A DNA stretch of 64,000 nucleotides from Foliamicus sp965115835 (lineage in GTDB: Bacteria; Pseudomonadota; Gammaproteobacteria; Steroidobacterales; Foliamicaceae). A program made the position numbers and the translations under genes. Positions 43,317 to 53,300 of the stretch are shown one piece after another. Below the pieces are notes generated by a model that saw only the letters and a list, made by a program, of their open reading frames with translations, made no database searches and was not told where the DNA came from. Positions within the stretch are counted from its first letter, which is position 1, and every line of letters begins with the position of its first letter. The stretch is from contig OZ220471.1 of the NCBI GenBank assembly GCA_965115835.1, positions 558,001 through 622,000 of the forward strand. The letters run 5' to 3'.

Positions 43317-45895
43317 TCGATCATCTCCTCGCAGGCGGGCTCGCGCAGGTTGTACCACGAAGCCATCACCCGCCCATAGGCTCCGGCATTGGCGAACAAC
43401 AGTATGTCGCCTTCGCGACATTCGGGAAGCATGCGGTCGCGCGCCAGCACATCGCCGCTCTCGCAGATCGGCCCCACCACGTTCACCAGCCGGGTGGCCG
43501 GCCGCTCCAGTCGGCTCAGGTTGCAGACCTCGTGGTAGGAACCGTACAGCGCCGGGCGTATCAGCGAATTCATGCCGGTCTCCACGCCCACATAGCGGGC
43601 GCCGCCCTTCCCCTTGATTTGGGTGACCCGGGCCAGAAGGACGCCGGCCGGCGCCACCACGTAGCGGCCCGGTTCCAGCCACAATTCCAGTTCGCGCGGC
43701 GCCCTGTCGCGGCATCGCGCAAGGCCCGCATCCAGCGCGGCCAGATCCAGGCCCCGATCTCCCGCGTGCCGGGGCACCCCCAGCCCGCCACCCAGGTTGA
43801 GAACGCGCGCTTCGGGGAACTGATCCAGGCAGTCCAGCAGCGTCTCGGCGATGGGAACCCAGGCGCCGGGGTCCATGATGCCGCTGCCCATGTGAGCATG
43901 CAGGCCGATCACCCTGGCGCCGGCATCGGCGGCCGCCTTCGCGGCGCGCGCCGCCTCGAACAGCGGGATTCCGAATTTCGAATGTACGCCCGCCGTTCGC
44001 ACATGCCGGTGCAGCCCGCGGCCCACGCCCGGATCCAGCCGGAGAAATATGTCGCGCCCCCCGAACAGGTGCGGCCATTGCTCCAGTACGCCGAGATGGT
44101 CCACCGTTACCCGCACGCCCGCTTCCAGCGCCTCGCGGTATTCGGATCCTGGAGCGAAGTTGGGGGTCATCAGGATCCGGTGCGCTTCATGCTGCGGGAA
44201 CAGCTTGCGCACCAGACGCAACTCGCCGGGCGACACGCACTCGAACTCCAGCCCCGAAGCTCGCGCGCACTCCAGCACGCCGGGGTGCGAGTTGGCCTTG
44301 ATCGCGTAATACACGCGGTCCACCGAGGCCAGATCGACGAGCCGCGCCGCCGCGGCCGCCACCTGTTTGCGGCTGTACACATATACCGCGCCGTGTTTCT
44401 CGCCCAGCTCCAGAAGTTCGTCCCGGCGCCCGGCCCACCATGGCGCCCGAGCTCCTGCAGGAGCTGCCGGCGCCGGCTGGATCAGTTCCTCCCACGCCGG
44501 GCCGAAGACCTCATCGCCGGCCTCTGGCGCAATCAGGCGTCCGTGCAGGCTCTGGGCCAACCGTCGCGCCGGGTCCGGATCCACAACGAAGCTGATGTTG
44601 AGATCGCTCGCAGCCTGACTCAGCAAGTGGATCGGCTGCTCGCGAAAAGCCTCCAGAGCCGGCCCCACTTCGTGCAAAACGGCGCGGATCCGCCTGCCGA
44701 CCAGCGTGACCACGCTGGTGTTGGCGGTGACTCTCACCTCTCCCAGATCGTCGAGCCTGGAGCGCAGACGCTCCAGGAGCGCGGGCGTGAACGCTTCGGA
44801 GTCGGTATCCAGAGTAACGGTCACGTTGCTTTCGGAGGTCGAAATCAGGTCCACCGACAGCCCCAGATCTCCAAAGCAGGCAAAGACCTGCTGAAGAAAG
44901 CCGACCCGCCGCCACATGCCCAGCGTTTCCAGCGAGACCAGGAGCACGCCGGTGCGCACCATGACGGCCTTCACCTGCGCATCGTCGGTACCCTCGGCGG
45001 GACCGATGCGGGTGCCCGGCAACTCCGGATGCAGGCTGGAGCACACCTTGAGGGGAATGCGATGTTCGCGTAGCGGGGGAATGGAAAGCGGATGCAGCAC
45101 GCTGCCGCCGGAGGTGGCGATTTCCTGCGCTTCGTCGTAGCTGAGGCCGCGCAGCAGACGGGCGCCCCGGATCACCTTGGGGTCCGCGCTGAAAACGCCC
45201 GGCACGTCGGTCCATATTTCCAGCCGGCAGGCGTCGACCGAGGCGGCCAGCACGGCCGCGGATATGTCGGCGCCGCCCCGCCCGAGCAGCACTTCCTCGC
45301 CTTCGCCATTGCGGGCAATGTAGCCTTGGGTCAACGGCACGCCCGGCAATCCTTCCAGCAGCGCGGTCGCTTCCGCATCGGGGGCGCAGGCGGCGTTCAT
45401 CAGGGCGTCGCGCTCGCTTGCCCCATCGCGCCCCTCGGCGCGCAGCAGGCAGGCGGGGTTCACCGGCGATATCCCGACGCCCTGCGCCGACAGCATTTCC
45501 GCGCCCAGCCGGCCAGCCAGACGTTCGCCCAGGGCCAGGACCTTCACCTGCGCCCTGTAGCCCGCCTCCCCGGTCAGCGCGATGCCTCGCAGCAGTTGCG
45601 CCAGACGGTCCAGCTCGGACTGCAGGCATGCGCCGGGATCGCGAATGCCCATCCTGCCGGCCAATTCGCGGTGCCGTTCCCCCAGCGCCTGCTCACGCCC
45701 GGCATGTTCGTTGCGGCGCGCCAGTTCGGTGAGAGCCTTCAACTCATCGGTTACGCCGGCCACCGCCGAATGCACGATAATCGGTCGCAAGCCCTCCTCC
45801 TGGCGGCGGCGGATCAGGCGTCCGATTGTGTCCCAGCCTTGTGCGCTGGCCACGCTCGCGCCGCCGAACTTGAGCACTACCCACGGTGCGCTCAT
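43313..45895 (-). CDS. lysAC: Bifunctional aspartate kinase / diaminopimelate decarboxylase
   Basis: An 860-residue fusion of the first and last enzymes of lysine synthesis. The kinase half (1-460) has LKFGGASVASAQGW at the start, GRGGADISAAVLA (about 205) and two ACT units (about 300-450) that should bind lysine. The decarboxylase half (about 480-860) is an alanine-racemase-type barrel with cofactor lysine in YYAIKANSHPGV, and GGGLGVP, GPICESGD, GAYGRVMAS at the substrate site. The linker is rich in Ala and Pro. ATG 45895 overlaps the upstream oxidase gene. Such fusions are known in Xanthomonadaceae. The name lysAC is descriptive. Confidence 0.94.
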   Translation of the reverse strand: MSAPWVVLKFGGASVASAQGWDTIGRLIRRRQEEGLRPIIVHSAVAGVTDELKALTELARRNEHAGREQALGERHRELAGRMGIRDPGACLQSELDRLAQLLRGIALTGEAGYRAQVKVLALGERLAGRLGAEMLSAQGVGISPVNPACLLRAEGRDGASERDALMNAACAPDAEATALLEGLPGVPLTQGYIARNGEGEEVLLGRGGADISAAVLAASVDACRLEIWTDVPGVFSADPKVIRGARLLRGLSYDEAQEIATSGGSVLHPLSIPPLREHRIPLKVCSSLHPELPGTRIGPAEGTDDAQVKAVMVRTGVLLVSLETLGMWRRVGFLQQVFACFGDLGLSVDLISTSESNVTVTLDTDSEAFTPALLERLRSRLDDLGEVRVTANTSVVTLVGRRIRAVLHEVGPALEAFREQPIHLLSQAASDLNISFVVDPDPARRLAQSLHGRLIAPEAGDEVFGPAWEELIQPAPAAPAGARAPWWAGRRDELLELGEKHGAVYVYSRKQVAAAAARLVDLASVDRVYYAIKANSHPGVLECARASGLEFECVSPGELRLVRKLFPQHEAHRILMTPNFAPGSEYREALEAGVRVTVDHLGVLEQWPHLFGGRDIFLRLDPGVGRGLHRHVRTAGVHSKFGIPLFEAARAAKAAADAGARVIGLHAHMGSGIMDPGAWVPIAETLLDCLDQFPEARVLNLGGGLGVPRHAGDRGLDLAALDAGLARCRDRAPRELELWLEPGRYVVAPAGVLLARVTQIKGKGGARYVGVETGMNSLIRPALYGSYHEVCNLSRLERPATRLVNVVGPICESGDVLARDRMLPECREGDILLFANAGAYGRVMASWYNLREPACEEMIE

Positions 45896-47298
45896 GGCGC
45901 CACCACCTTGCCCGGGTTCATGATGCCCCGCGGATCCAGTGCCCGCTTGACCGCGCGCATCACACCCAGTTTGACCGGATCGCCCAGCCGCTCCAGTTCT
46001 TCCCTCAGCAGCAGCCCCACACCGTGCTCGGCGCTGAAACTGCCGTCCATCGACCAGGCCAGCTCTCGCAGCGCGGCGCTGAGGTCGCGGCCCCGCCGGG
46101 CGAAGGTCTCCGGTCTGGTTCCCGCCGGACAGGGCACCGAATAATGCAGGTTGCCGTCGCCCACGTGACCGAACGGCGCCGGCTCCGCTTCCGGCAGGTA
46201 TTGCCGGCACAGTTCATGGGCCGATACTAGAAACTTGGGAATCCGCTCGGGCGGAACGGCGAGATCGTGGCGCAGCGCCGGTCCGGATCGGCGCACCGCC
46301 TCCGGAACGCCGTGCCGCAACCGCCATATTGCCTCGCGCTGCGCCTCGCTGGACGCGCATACGGCATCCAGCAACTCGCCGCCTTGCAACGCGCCTTCCA
46401 GGAAGGCCGCCAGCCTTTCCGCCAGCACGGTATTCTCGCTGTCTCCCGCCAGTTCCATGCACAGCAGCCAGGGCGTTTCCATGGCCGAAGGTATGAAAAC
46501 GCCTTCCAGCCACTCTTCGCACATTTTCGCCGCGCGGTGGGACACCAGCTCGAAAGCGTCGAGCTCGCCGCCCAGAGTGGCCTGGGCGTTGCGGCACAGG
46601 GAAACCGCATCAGCCGGGGAAGCGACGCCCAGCAGCGCCGTCACCCGCGATTTCGGGCGAGGGGGCAGGCGCACGGTAGCCGCGGTAATGACTCCCAGGG
46701 TTCCTTCCGATCCGATAAAGAGTTGCTTTACGTCGTATCCGGTATTGTCCTTGACCATCGGCTTGAGGTCGACCAGCAGCTGTCCGTCGGGCAGCGCAAT
46801 TTCCAGACCCAGGACCAGCCGCCGCGCCATGCCGTGGCGCAGGACATGGATGCCTCCTGCGTTGGTGGACAGCACCCCTCCCAGCTGGCAACTGCCCTCG
46901 GAGCCGAGGCTCAGGGGGAAAAGGTAGCCCGCCTGCGCGGCTCGCTGCTGCAGGGCGGCCAGCACGCAACCTGCCTCCGCGGTGAGGCTCCCGGCCCCGA
47001 TGCGGCGCACCCGCCGCTGCCGGTGGAGACTCAGGAGCAACTCGCCGGAGCGGGAGTGCGTGCCGCCGCACAAGCCCGTGCGCCCGCCCACCGGCACCAC
47101 GCCCACGCCGCGCCGGTTGCAGCACGCCAGCACCCGGGCCGTTTCCCCGGCGCTTCCCGGCGCCACCAGCAACTCCGCCTGCCCCCGGTAGAGGCCGCGC
47201 GGCTCCTCGTGGAAGGGTTGCAGCGTCCGGGGATCGTCAGTGCAATGGCGCTTGCCCACGATGGAGGCAAGCTCCCGGGCAAGCGTCGGTGTGTTCAC
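45892..47298 (-). CDS. FAD-linked oxidase (D-2-hydroxyacid/D-2-hydroxyglutarate dehydrogenase type)
   Basis: The 468-residue flavoprotein has a PCMH-type FAD domain (about 35-215: PVGGRTGLCGGTH, LGSEGSCQLGGVLSTNAGG, IGSEGTLGVITAA) and a C-terminal FAD-oxidase domain with FGHVGDGNLHYS (about 386) and EHGVGLL (about 434), whose histidines act at the active site. It belongs to the GlcD/D-LDH/D2HGDH group. Overlaps of four bases with the permease gene upstream and lysAC downstream show an operon. A role in removing D-2-hydroxyglutarate is possible (inference). Confidence 0.88.
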   Translation of the reverse strand: MNTPTLARELASIVGKRHCTDDPRTLQPFHEEPRGLYRGQAELLVAPGSAGETARVLACCNRRGVGVVPVGGRTGLCGGTHSRSGELLLSLHRQRRVRRIGAGSLTAEAGCVLAALQQRAAQAGYLFPLSLGSEGSCQLGGVLSTNAGGIHVLRHGMARRLVLGLEIALPDGQLLVDLKPMVKDNTGYDVKQLFIGSEGTLGVITAATVRLPPRPKSRVTALLGVASPADAVSLCRNAQATLGGELDAFELVSHRAAKMCEEWLEGVFIPSAMETPWLLCMELAGDSENTVLAERLAAFLEGALQGGELLDAVCASSEAQREAIWRLRHGVPEAVRRSGPALRHDLAVPPERIPKFLVSAHELCRQYLPEAEPAPFGHVGDGNLHYSVPCPAGTRPETFARRGRDLSAALRELAWSMDGSFSAEHGVGLLLREELERLGDPVKLGVMRAVKRALDPRGIMNPGKVVAP

Positions 47299-48356
47299 GG
47301 CTCATCCCGGGCTTCCGCAGGCGAAAACTCCTCCTCGAACAGGCGCCAGGAAACGAAGAACAGGGCCGCCAGGACCGGCCCGATCACCAGCCCGGAAAAG
47401 CCGAATACGGACAACCCTCCCAGGATCGCAAGAAGCACCACGTAATCGGGCAGGCGCGCCTGCCGTCCAACCAGTATGGGCCGCAGAAAATTATCGGCCA
47501 GGCCAACTACCAGCACGCCCACGACCACCAGGATCACGCCCTGGATCCACGCCCCGGAGGCGAACAGCCAGATCGAGACCGGCGCCCACACCAGCGCTGG
47601 TCCCACGGCCGGAACAATCGACAGAACCCCCATCAGCACGCCCAGCAGGACCGGGCTGCCAACGCCCAGTATCGCCAGCGTAATACCGCCCAGTCCTCCC
47701 TGCGCCAGACCGATCACGGCGGTGGAGGTGACGCTGACCCGGGAGACGGTTGCAAACTGGTTGAACAGTTCGCGTTCCCTCTCGTCGCCCAGCGGCAGCA
47801 CCCGCACCAGCAAGGCAACCAGCTTCTCTCCGTCGCGCAGGAAAAAGAACAGCAGGTACAGCATGATGGCCAGTTCAAGGATCAGCTTGAGCGCCCCCTG
47901 CCCGGCGGCCACCAGACCTGTGGCCGCGTACCGGCCGGCGTTTGCCGCCATCGACGCCAGCCCCTCGCCAACCCGATCGAGGTTCACTCCCAGGTTCTCC
48001 AGCCAGTCCCTGGCCCAGGGCAGCCAGGCGCCGACCGTGTCCAGCGGGGCCAGGAGATCCAACCCGCCCTGCTCTATCGCGGCATGAAAGACGCTCGCCT
48101 CGCGCACGACCGCCCAGCCCAGCAACAGTACGGGCGCAACCACGCCGCCCACCACGACGAGCAGCACGGCCGATGCGGCCAGCGCCGGCTTCCCCCACAA
48201 GAAGGGCAGCAGGCGCCGGTACAGCCCGTGGAACAGCACCGCCAGCACCGCCGCCCAGAACACCGCCAGAAGCAGGTCGGCAAGCAGCAGCAGAAAGGCT
48301 GCGCTAACGGCGGCCACCAGCACCAGCAGCGAGCTACGTTGCAGAACTTGACGCAT
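47295..48356 (-). CDS. AI-2E family (PerM/YdiK-like) membrane protein
   Basis: The 353-residue protein has about eight membrane helices in the arrangement of this family, with an extended soluble region between helices three and four (about 95-155) and the signature GVLSIVPAVGPALVWAPV (about 240). The family includes AI-2 exporters and Na+/H+ antiporters; function here is open. ATG 48356 excludes a frame that continues through the tRNA gene. It starts 26 bases downstream of tRNA-Pro. Confidence 0.88.
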   Translation of the reverse strand: MRQVLQRSSLLVLVAAVSAAFLLLLADLLLAVFWAAVLAVLFHGLYRRLLPFLWGKPALAASAVLLVVVGGVVAPVLLLGWAVVREASVFHAAIEQGGLDLLAPLDTVGAWLPWARDWLENLGVNLDRVGEGLASMAANAGRYAATGLVAAGQGALKLILELAIMLYLLFFFLRDGEKLVALLVRVLPLGDERERELFNQFATVSRVSVTSTAVIGLAQGGLGGITLAILGVGSPVLLGVLMGVLSIVPAVGPALVWAPVSIWLFASGAWIQGVILVVVGVLVVGLADNFLRPILVGRQARLPDYVVLLAILGGLSVFGFSGLVIGPVLAALFFVSWRLFEEEFSPAEARDEP

Positions 48357-48381
48357 AGGCGGAACGATCAGGAAAGCAGGA

Positions 48382-48455
48382 TCGGGGCGAGAGGATTTGA
48401 ACCTCCGACCACCTGCACCCCATGCAGGTGCGCTACCAGACTGCGCCACGCCCCG
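48382..48455 (-). tRNA. tRNA-Pro (GGG anticodon)
   Basis: The minus strand folds as a cloverleaf of 74 bases: acceptor CGGGGCG/CGCCCCG, D-arm GCGC...GCGC, anticodon stem CCTGC/GCAGG with loop ATGGGGT (anticodon GGG), T-arm GGAGG-TTCAAAT-CCTCT and discriminator A. CCA is not encoded. In related bacteria this gene follows merR directly; here 7.1 kb separate them. Confidence 0.93.
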
Positions 48456-48641
48456 AGCCGAACGCCCATTCTATCGCCTGGAGCCAGGAACTTGCATCTG
48501 GGCGGCGGAAAAGCTATCGCGGTAACCCGGCCCCGCCCTGAGGGCTGTGGGTGCGTCGATGCAAGCCGGCGCGGCGCGTAACAACCCTCTTATACTTATG
48601 GGCTACAGGATAGGGCCATTCGCAACTGGGGAGCAATAACA

Positions 48642-49012
48642 ATGACGAACAGGTTGTTTGCAAGTGGATTGTGTGTGGCGGCGCTACTGGCGGCTGGTGC
48701 TCGCAAGGACACAGGATTCTCGTCAAGGACGAGAACAGGGGCTTTCTGATTACAGGGGTAAGGAACAGTCCCGACGATCCATTCGGCGTTGCGCTGAACA
48801 AGGCCTATGAGCAGTGCGGGGGAACCAAGAAAAAGGATGGGAAGCGCATAAAGATCGACTTCAATGTTTCGACTTCGCTTCCCGTTTGGACCGAAGAGGA
48901 AGTCCGAGTGGCGCAGCAATCTTCTGGCTATCGTAGTTCCCTTGCTTGCCGCTGCGGGCGGAGCCATAGCGATTCTGATAGCGGGACTCATGTCCTGAAC
49001 TTGGTAAAGTGA
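48642..49012 (+). pseudogene. Small lipoprotein gene with a frameshift
   Basis: ATG 48642, nine bases after GGGGAG, starts a lipoprotein-type signal (MTNRLFASGLCVAALLAAG). The frame then stops after 35 codons. The expected lipobox cysteine and mature sequence (CSQGHRILVKDENRGFLI...) continue in the +1-shifted frame to 49012. One missing T after GCTGG would join both. The mature part is not recognised. It may be a decayed gene, a sequencing error or a phase-variable gene. Confidence 0.4.
48864..48998 (+). CDS. Possible 44-residue single-helix membrane protein
   Basis: In a third frame, ATG 48864 opens a 44-codon frame with a basic N-terminus (FGPKRKSEWRSN) and one long hydrophobic helix (residues 20-43) ending at TGA 48998. 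It overlaps the tail of the frameshifted lipoprotein. The hydrophobic stretch is striking, but there is no clear ribosome site. Confidence 0.3.
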   Translation: MFRLRFPFGPKRKSEWRSNLLAIVVPLLAAAGGAIAILIAGLMS

Positions 49013-49049
49013 CAGTTTTGCCCGCCGTTGGCTACTGTTGCATGTAATT

Positions 49050-49147
49050 CCCCGCTCCAAGGATACGCTGTATGTCCTGCGTCGCAGGCTTCAAATGCTG
49101 CGGCAAGACTCTCCGCATGGCTTGGTTCCAGCCTGACACGGGCATGC
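49050..49147 (+). pseudogene. Relic fragment of an HsdR-like gene
   Basis: About 95 bases match the hsdR-like gene downstream (50612-50702) at roughly four of five positions by eye. The translated match GFKCCGKTLRMAWFQPDTGM corresponds to HsdR GFKCYGKTLRMAWFRPNTGM, about residues 92-111. A single-base insertion after CTGCGTC shifts the frame. Only this piece is left. It is a remnant of a second, diverged copy that stood where immA/irrE now begins. Confidence 0.7.
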
Positions 49148-49209
49148 CTCTCGCGTATTCTTCCAAGAGCTAATTTGGTGGATAGCCACGTAATGAGCGA
49201 CACGCCAAC

Positions 49210-50373
49210 ATGACTCGGGTAGCCGTCAGTCCGAAAGTGCTTTGCTGGGCTCGGGAGCGCGCCGGGCTTGGATTGGCCGACCTGCAAGACAAGTTCCCGA
49301 GGTTGGCGGACTGGGAAAACGCATCTATCCAGCCCACGATGCGGCAGCTGCGAGACTTCGCCAAAAAGACGCGGACGCCGTACGGGTTTCTGTTCCTGCC
49401 GGAACCGCCGGCGATGGACTTGCCGTTCGCAGATTTCCGAATGGTCGAAAACCAACGAGCCCAAGGCATCAGCCCGGAACTGATGGATACCGTTCACCTC
49501 ATGCGACGGCGGCAGGCCTGGTTGCGGGAAGAGAGGCTGGAAGCAGAAGCAGAGCCATTGGCCTTTGTCGGCGCCGCGTCGCTTTCGGACGCCCCGGCAG
49601 CCATCGGCCGGGAAATGCGTCGCGTGCTGGGCTTGGTTGACGGTTGGGCGAGGCGGGCGCCCAACTGGACGGCAGCCGTGGGCGAACTGCGCAAAACCAT
49701 TGAAGGACTCGGCGTCATGGCGGTCATCAACGGCGTTGTCGGCAACAACACTCGCCGCAAGCTGGACGTGACCGAGTTTCGCGGCTTTGCACTGAGCGAC
49801 CCCCATGCTCCACTGATCTTCGTCAATGGGGCTGACGCCAAGTCCGCCCAGATGTTCACTCTCGCGCACGAATTGGCGCACTTGTGGCTGGGCGATGCGG
49901 GAGAAGGCCTGTCCGGCTTCAAGGGGCTGCAACCGGGCGATGGGGAGGTAGAGCAATTTTGCGACCGGGCGGCGGCCGAGTTCCTCGTGCCTGCCGCCGA
50001 GATTCAGGCCGTCTGGCGCGGAGTTGCCGGTGGCGAAGCCGAAGCGCCGTTGGAGAGTCTGGCCAGACGCTTCAAGGTCAGCCCGGTGGTGATCGGGCGT
50101 CGGGCAATGGATCTGGGTTTGATGGAGCGCAGCGAGTTTTTCAGGTTCTACCGCGACTACACCCGAAGCGAACACCGAAAAAAGCAAACGGCAACGGGCG
50201 GCGGAGATTTCTACAATAATCAAAATAACCGCGTGGGCCGGCTGTTTGCTTCTCACCTGATCCGGGCGGCCAAGGAGGGGCGCGTCGGCTTCAAGGAAGC
50301 CTACGACCTGACCGGGCTGCATGCTGGCACGTTCCAGAGATATGCCCGCAAACTCGAAATCACGCTACCGTGA
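49210..50373 (+). CDS. ImmA/IrrE-type metallopeptidase with N-terminal HTH-like domain
   Basis: The 387-residue protein starts with an XRE-like region (residues 1-65: ARERAGLGLADLQDKF, then ASIQPTMRQLRDFAKKTRTP) and has the zinc-peptidase motif HELAH at about residue 222 (FTLAHELAHLWLGDAG) with a downstream FCDRAAAEFLVP glutamate segment. ImmA and IrrE cleave repressors when phage or DNA damage signals arrive. A C-terminal stretch (about 320-387) resembles a short DNA-binding helix set. Its stop overlaps the GTG of the HsdR-like gene, so this protease and the nuclease are made together. It probably controls the nuclease (inference). Confidence 0.85.
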   Translation: MTRVAVSPKVLCWARERAGLGLADLQDKFPRLADWENASIQPTMRQLRDFAKKTRTPYGFLFLPEPPAMDLPFADFRMVENQRAQGISPELMDTVHLMRRRQAWLREERLEAEAEPLAFVGAASLSDAPAAIGREMRRVLGLVDGWARRAPNWTAAVGELRKTIEGLGVMAVINGVVGNNTRRKLDVTEFRGFALSDPHAPLIFVNGADAKSAQMFTLAHELAHLWLGDAGEGLSGFKGLQPGDGEVEQFCDRAAAEFLVPAAEIQAVWRGVAGGEAEAPLESLARRFKVSPVVIGRRAMDLGLMERSEFFRFYRDYTRSEHRKKQTATGGGDFYNNQNNRVGRLFASHLIRAAKEGRVGFKEAYDLTGLHAGTFQRYARKLEITLP

Positions 50374-53300
50374 GTTCGTCGTCCGCGCACACCGAAGAGG
50401 CTTTTGAAGCGGCGATTGAGGCTGGGCTGACCGGCGCGGGCGGCTACCGGAAGCGACGCCCGAACGCCTATGACAAGGCGCTTGCCCTCTTTCCCGATGA
50501 TGTCACCGGTTTCCTGAAAGACAGCCAGCCGACCAGGTGGCAGGCGCTGGAAAAGCTGCTCGGATCGAAGACCGCCGCAACAGTGCTGGACAGCCTGTTG
50601 AAAGAACTGGAACTCAAGGGGACGCTGCATGTCCTGCGTCACGGCTTCAAGTGCTACGGCAAGACCCTGCGCATGGCCTGGTTTCGCCCCAACACCGGCA
50701 TGAACCCCAAAGCGGCGGAGAACTACGCCAGCAACCGGCTCACCATTACGCGCCAGATCGCCTTCACCTCGGCCCTGAAGGGCGCCGACGGCCAGAACCG
50801 CCGCTGCGTCATCGACGTGACGCTGGCCGTCAACGGCATCCCGGTGGTGACCGCCGAACTCAAGAACCTGCTGACCAGACAGCGCGTCGCCGATGCGATT
50901 CGCCAGTACCGGAACGATCGCGACGGGCGCGACCTGCTCTTTGCTTTCAAGAAACGCGCGCTGGTTCACTTTGCCGTGGACCCGGACGAAGCGTGGATGA
51001 CGACCCGGCTGGAGGGCAAGGAGACCCGTTTCCTGCCCTTCAACCGAGGGAACGATCACGGAGCGGGCAACCCGCCGGTCGAGGGCGACTGGAAGACCCA
51101 TTACCTGTGGGACGAAGTGCTGCAGGCCGACAGCCTGCTGGAAATCCTGCAACGCTTCATGCACCTGGAAGTGAAGAAAACGCAGGTCAAGACCGACAAG
51201 GGCGCTCGCACCGTGCGGCAGGAGACGATGATCTTTCCGCGCTATCACCAACTCGACGCGGTGCGGAAACTCGTTGCGCACGCCGGGGCCAACGGCGCGG
51301 GCCGCAACTACCTGATCCAGCATTCGGCGGGGTCCGGCAAGTCGAACTCCATTGCCTGGCTCGCGCACCGGCTGGCCAGTCTGCACGACGAACGCGACGA
51401 GAAGGTGTTTCACTCCGTCGTGGTCGTGACCGACCGGCGCGTGCTCGATCAGCAGTTGCAGGACACGATCTACCAGTTCGAGCACAAGACCGGGGTGGTC
51501 GAAAAGATCGACGAGGACACCCGGCAACTCGCCCGCGCGCTGTCCCAGGGTACGCCCATCGTCATCACCACGATCCAGAAGTTCCCCTTCCTCTCGCAGG
51601 CGCTTTCGACCCTTGAGCAGCAAGGCGCCGGCGTGACGATCGACACGGCGGGCAAGCGCTTCGCCGTCATCGTTGACGAGGCGCACTCGTCCCAGAGTGG
51701 CGAGACCGCGACGACCTTGAGGGGCATGCTGAACAAGGACGGGATCGAAGCCGCCATCGCCGCGCAGCTTTCTGGCGAAGACGACGACGACCTTTCCGAC
51801 GAAGCGAAGGAGGCGGTGCTGCGCGACGCGCTGAAACGCGCCCGGCAGCCGAACCTGAGTTTCTTCGCCTTCACGGCCACGCCGAAATTCAAGACCAGGG
51901 TCCTGTTCGACGAGCCCGGTCCGTCCGGCGCCTCACCCTTCCACGAGTACACCATGCGGCAGGCTATCGAGGAAGGCTTCATCCTGGATGTGCTGGCGAA
52001 CTACACCACCTACCAGCGCTTCTTCGGCCTCATCAAGCAGGTCGAGGACGACCCCGACGTGCCGCGCCGGCAGGCCGCCAAGGCCCTTGTGCGCTATCTG
52101 GAGCTTCATCCGGTCAATATCGAGCAAGTCGTTTCCATCATCGTCGAGCATTTCCGGCTGCATGTGATGCAGGAACTCGGCGGGCGCGCGAAGGCGATGG
52201 TGGTTACCGAATCCCGCCTCGCCGCGGTGAAATACAAGCTCGCCTTCGACCGCTACATTGCGGAGCAAGGCTACACGGGCATCCGTTCGCTGGTGGCTTT
52301 CTCGGGGACGGTGGAAGACCCGGACGCTCCCGGATTGTCGTACACCGAAGTGGCGATGAACGACGGACTGGCCGAAAGCGAACTCCCGCAAGCCTTCGGG
52401 CGCAACGACTACCGGGTGCTGCTGGTGGCGGAGAAGTACCAGACCCGCTTCGACCAGCCGCTGTTGCAAACGATGTATGTGGTCAAGCGTCTGGCCGGCG
52501 TTCAGGCGGTCCAGACCCTCTCGCGGCTCAACCGCATTGCGCCCGGCAAGTCGCGCACCTTCGTGCTCGATTTCGCCAACGAGGAAGACGAGATCCGCAA
52601 GGCGTTCAAGCCCTACTACGAAACCGCGCTGACTGGCGAGAACGCCGACCCGCAGCGCCTTTCGGAACTGCAACACCACTTGCTGGAATGGGCGATATTC
52701 ACGACGGATGACGTAGCCGAGTTCGCCGAAGTCTGGTATCGCGCCCGGCGCGACCACTCGGCGAGCGATCATCGCAAGATGAACGCCACCCTTGATGTGG
52801 TCGTTCAGCGCTTTCGGGATCGCGAGGAGCAAGAGCAAGAGGCGTTTCGCAGCCAGTTGAAAGGCTACCGGAGCCTCTACGGCTTCCTGTCGCAGATCAT
52901 TCCCTATCAGGACAGCGATCTCGAACAGCTCTACAGTTTCGTGCGGAATCTGCTGGCGAAGCTGCCGCCGCCGGGCGACGGCCACGCCTTCGTTCTCGAC
53001 GACGAGGTGGCGTTGCAGTTTTTCCGGCTCCAGCAGGCATCCCAGGGCTCCATCGATCTCTCGGAGGGCGACGCCTATCCCCTGAAGGGACCGACCGATG
53101 TCGGCACCTCGGGCGCCGAAGTCGAGGAAGTGTCGCTTTCGAGCCTCATCGACCATCTCAACGAGCGCTTCGGCGCCGACTTCACCGAGGCGGACCAGTT
53201 GTTCTTCGATCAGATATGCGCTTCAGCGGAGAACGACGAGAGCATCGCGGAAGCCGCTCGCGCCAACAGCTTCGCGGACTTCGCCGCTTATCTGGATCGC

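Noticed and set aside
48382..48455. Classical integrase att site at tRNA-Pro
   Set aside because: No integrase, no copy of the tRNA 3' end on the other side, and the island is at the 5' end of the tRNA.
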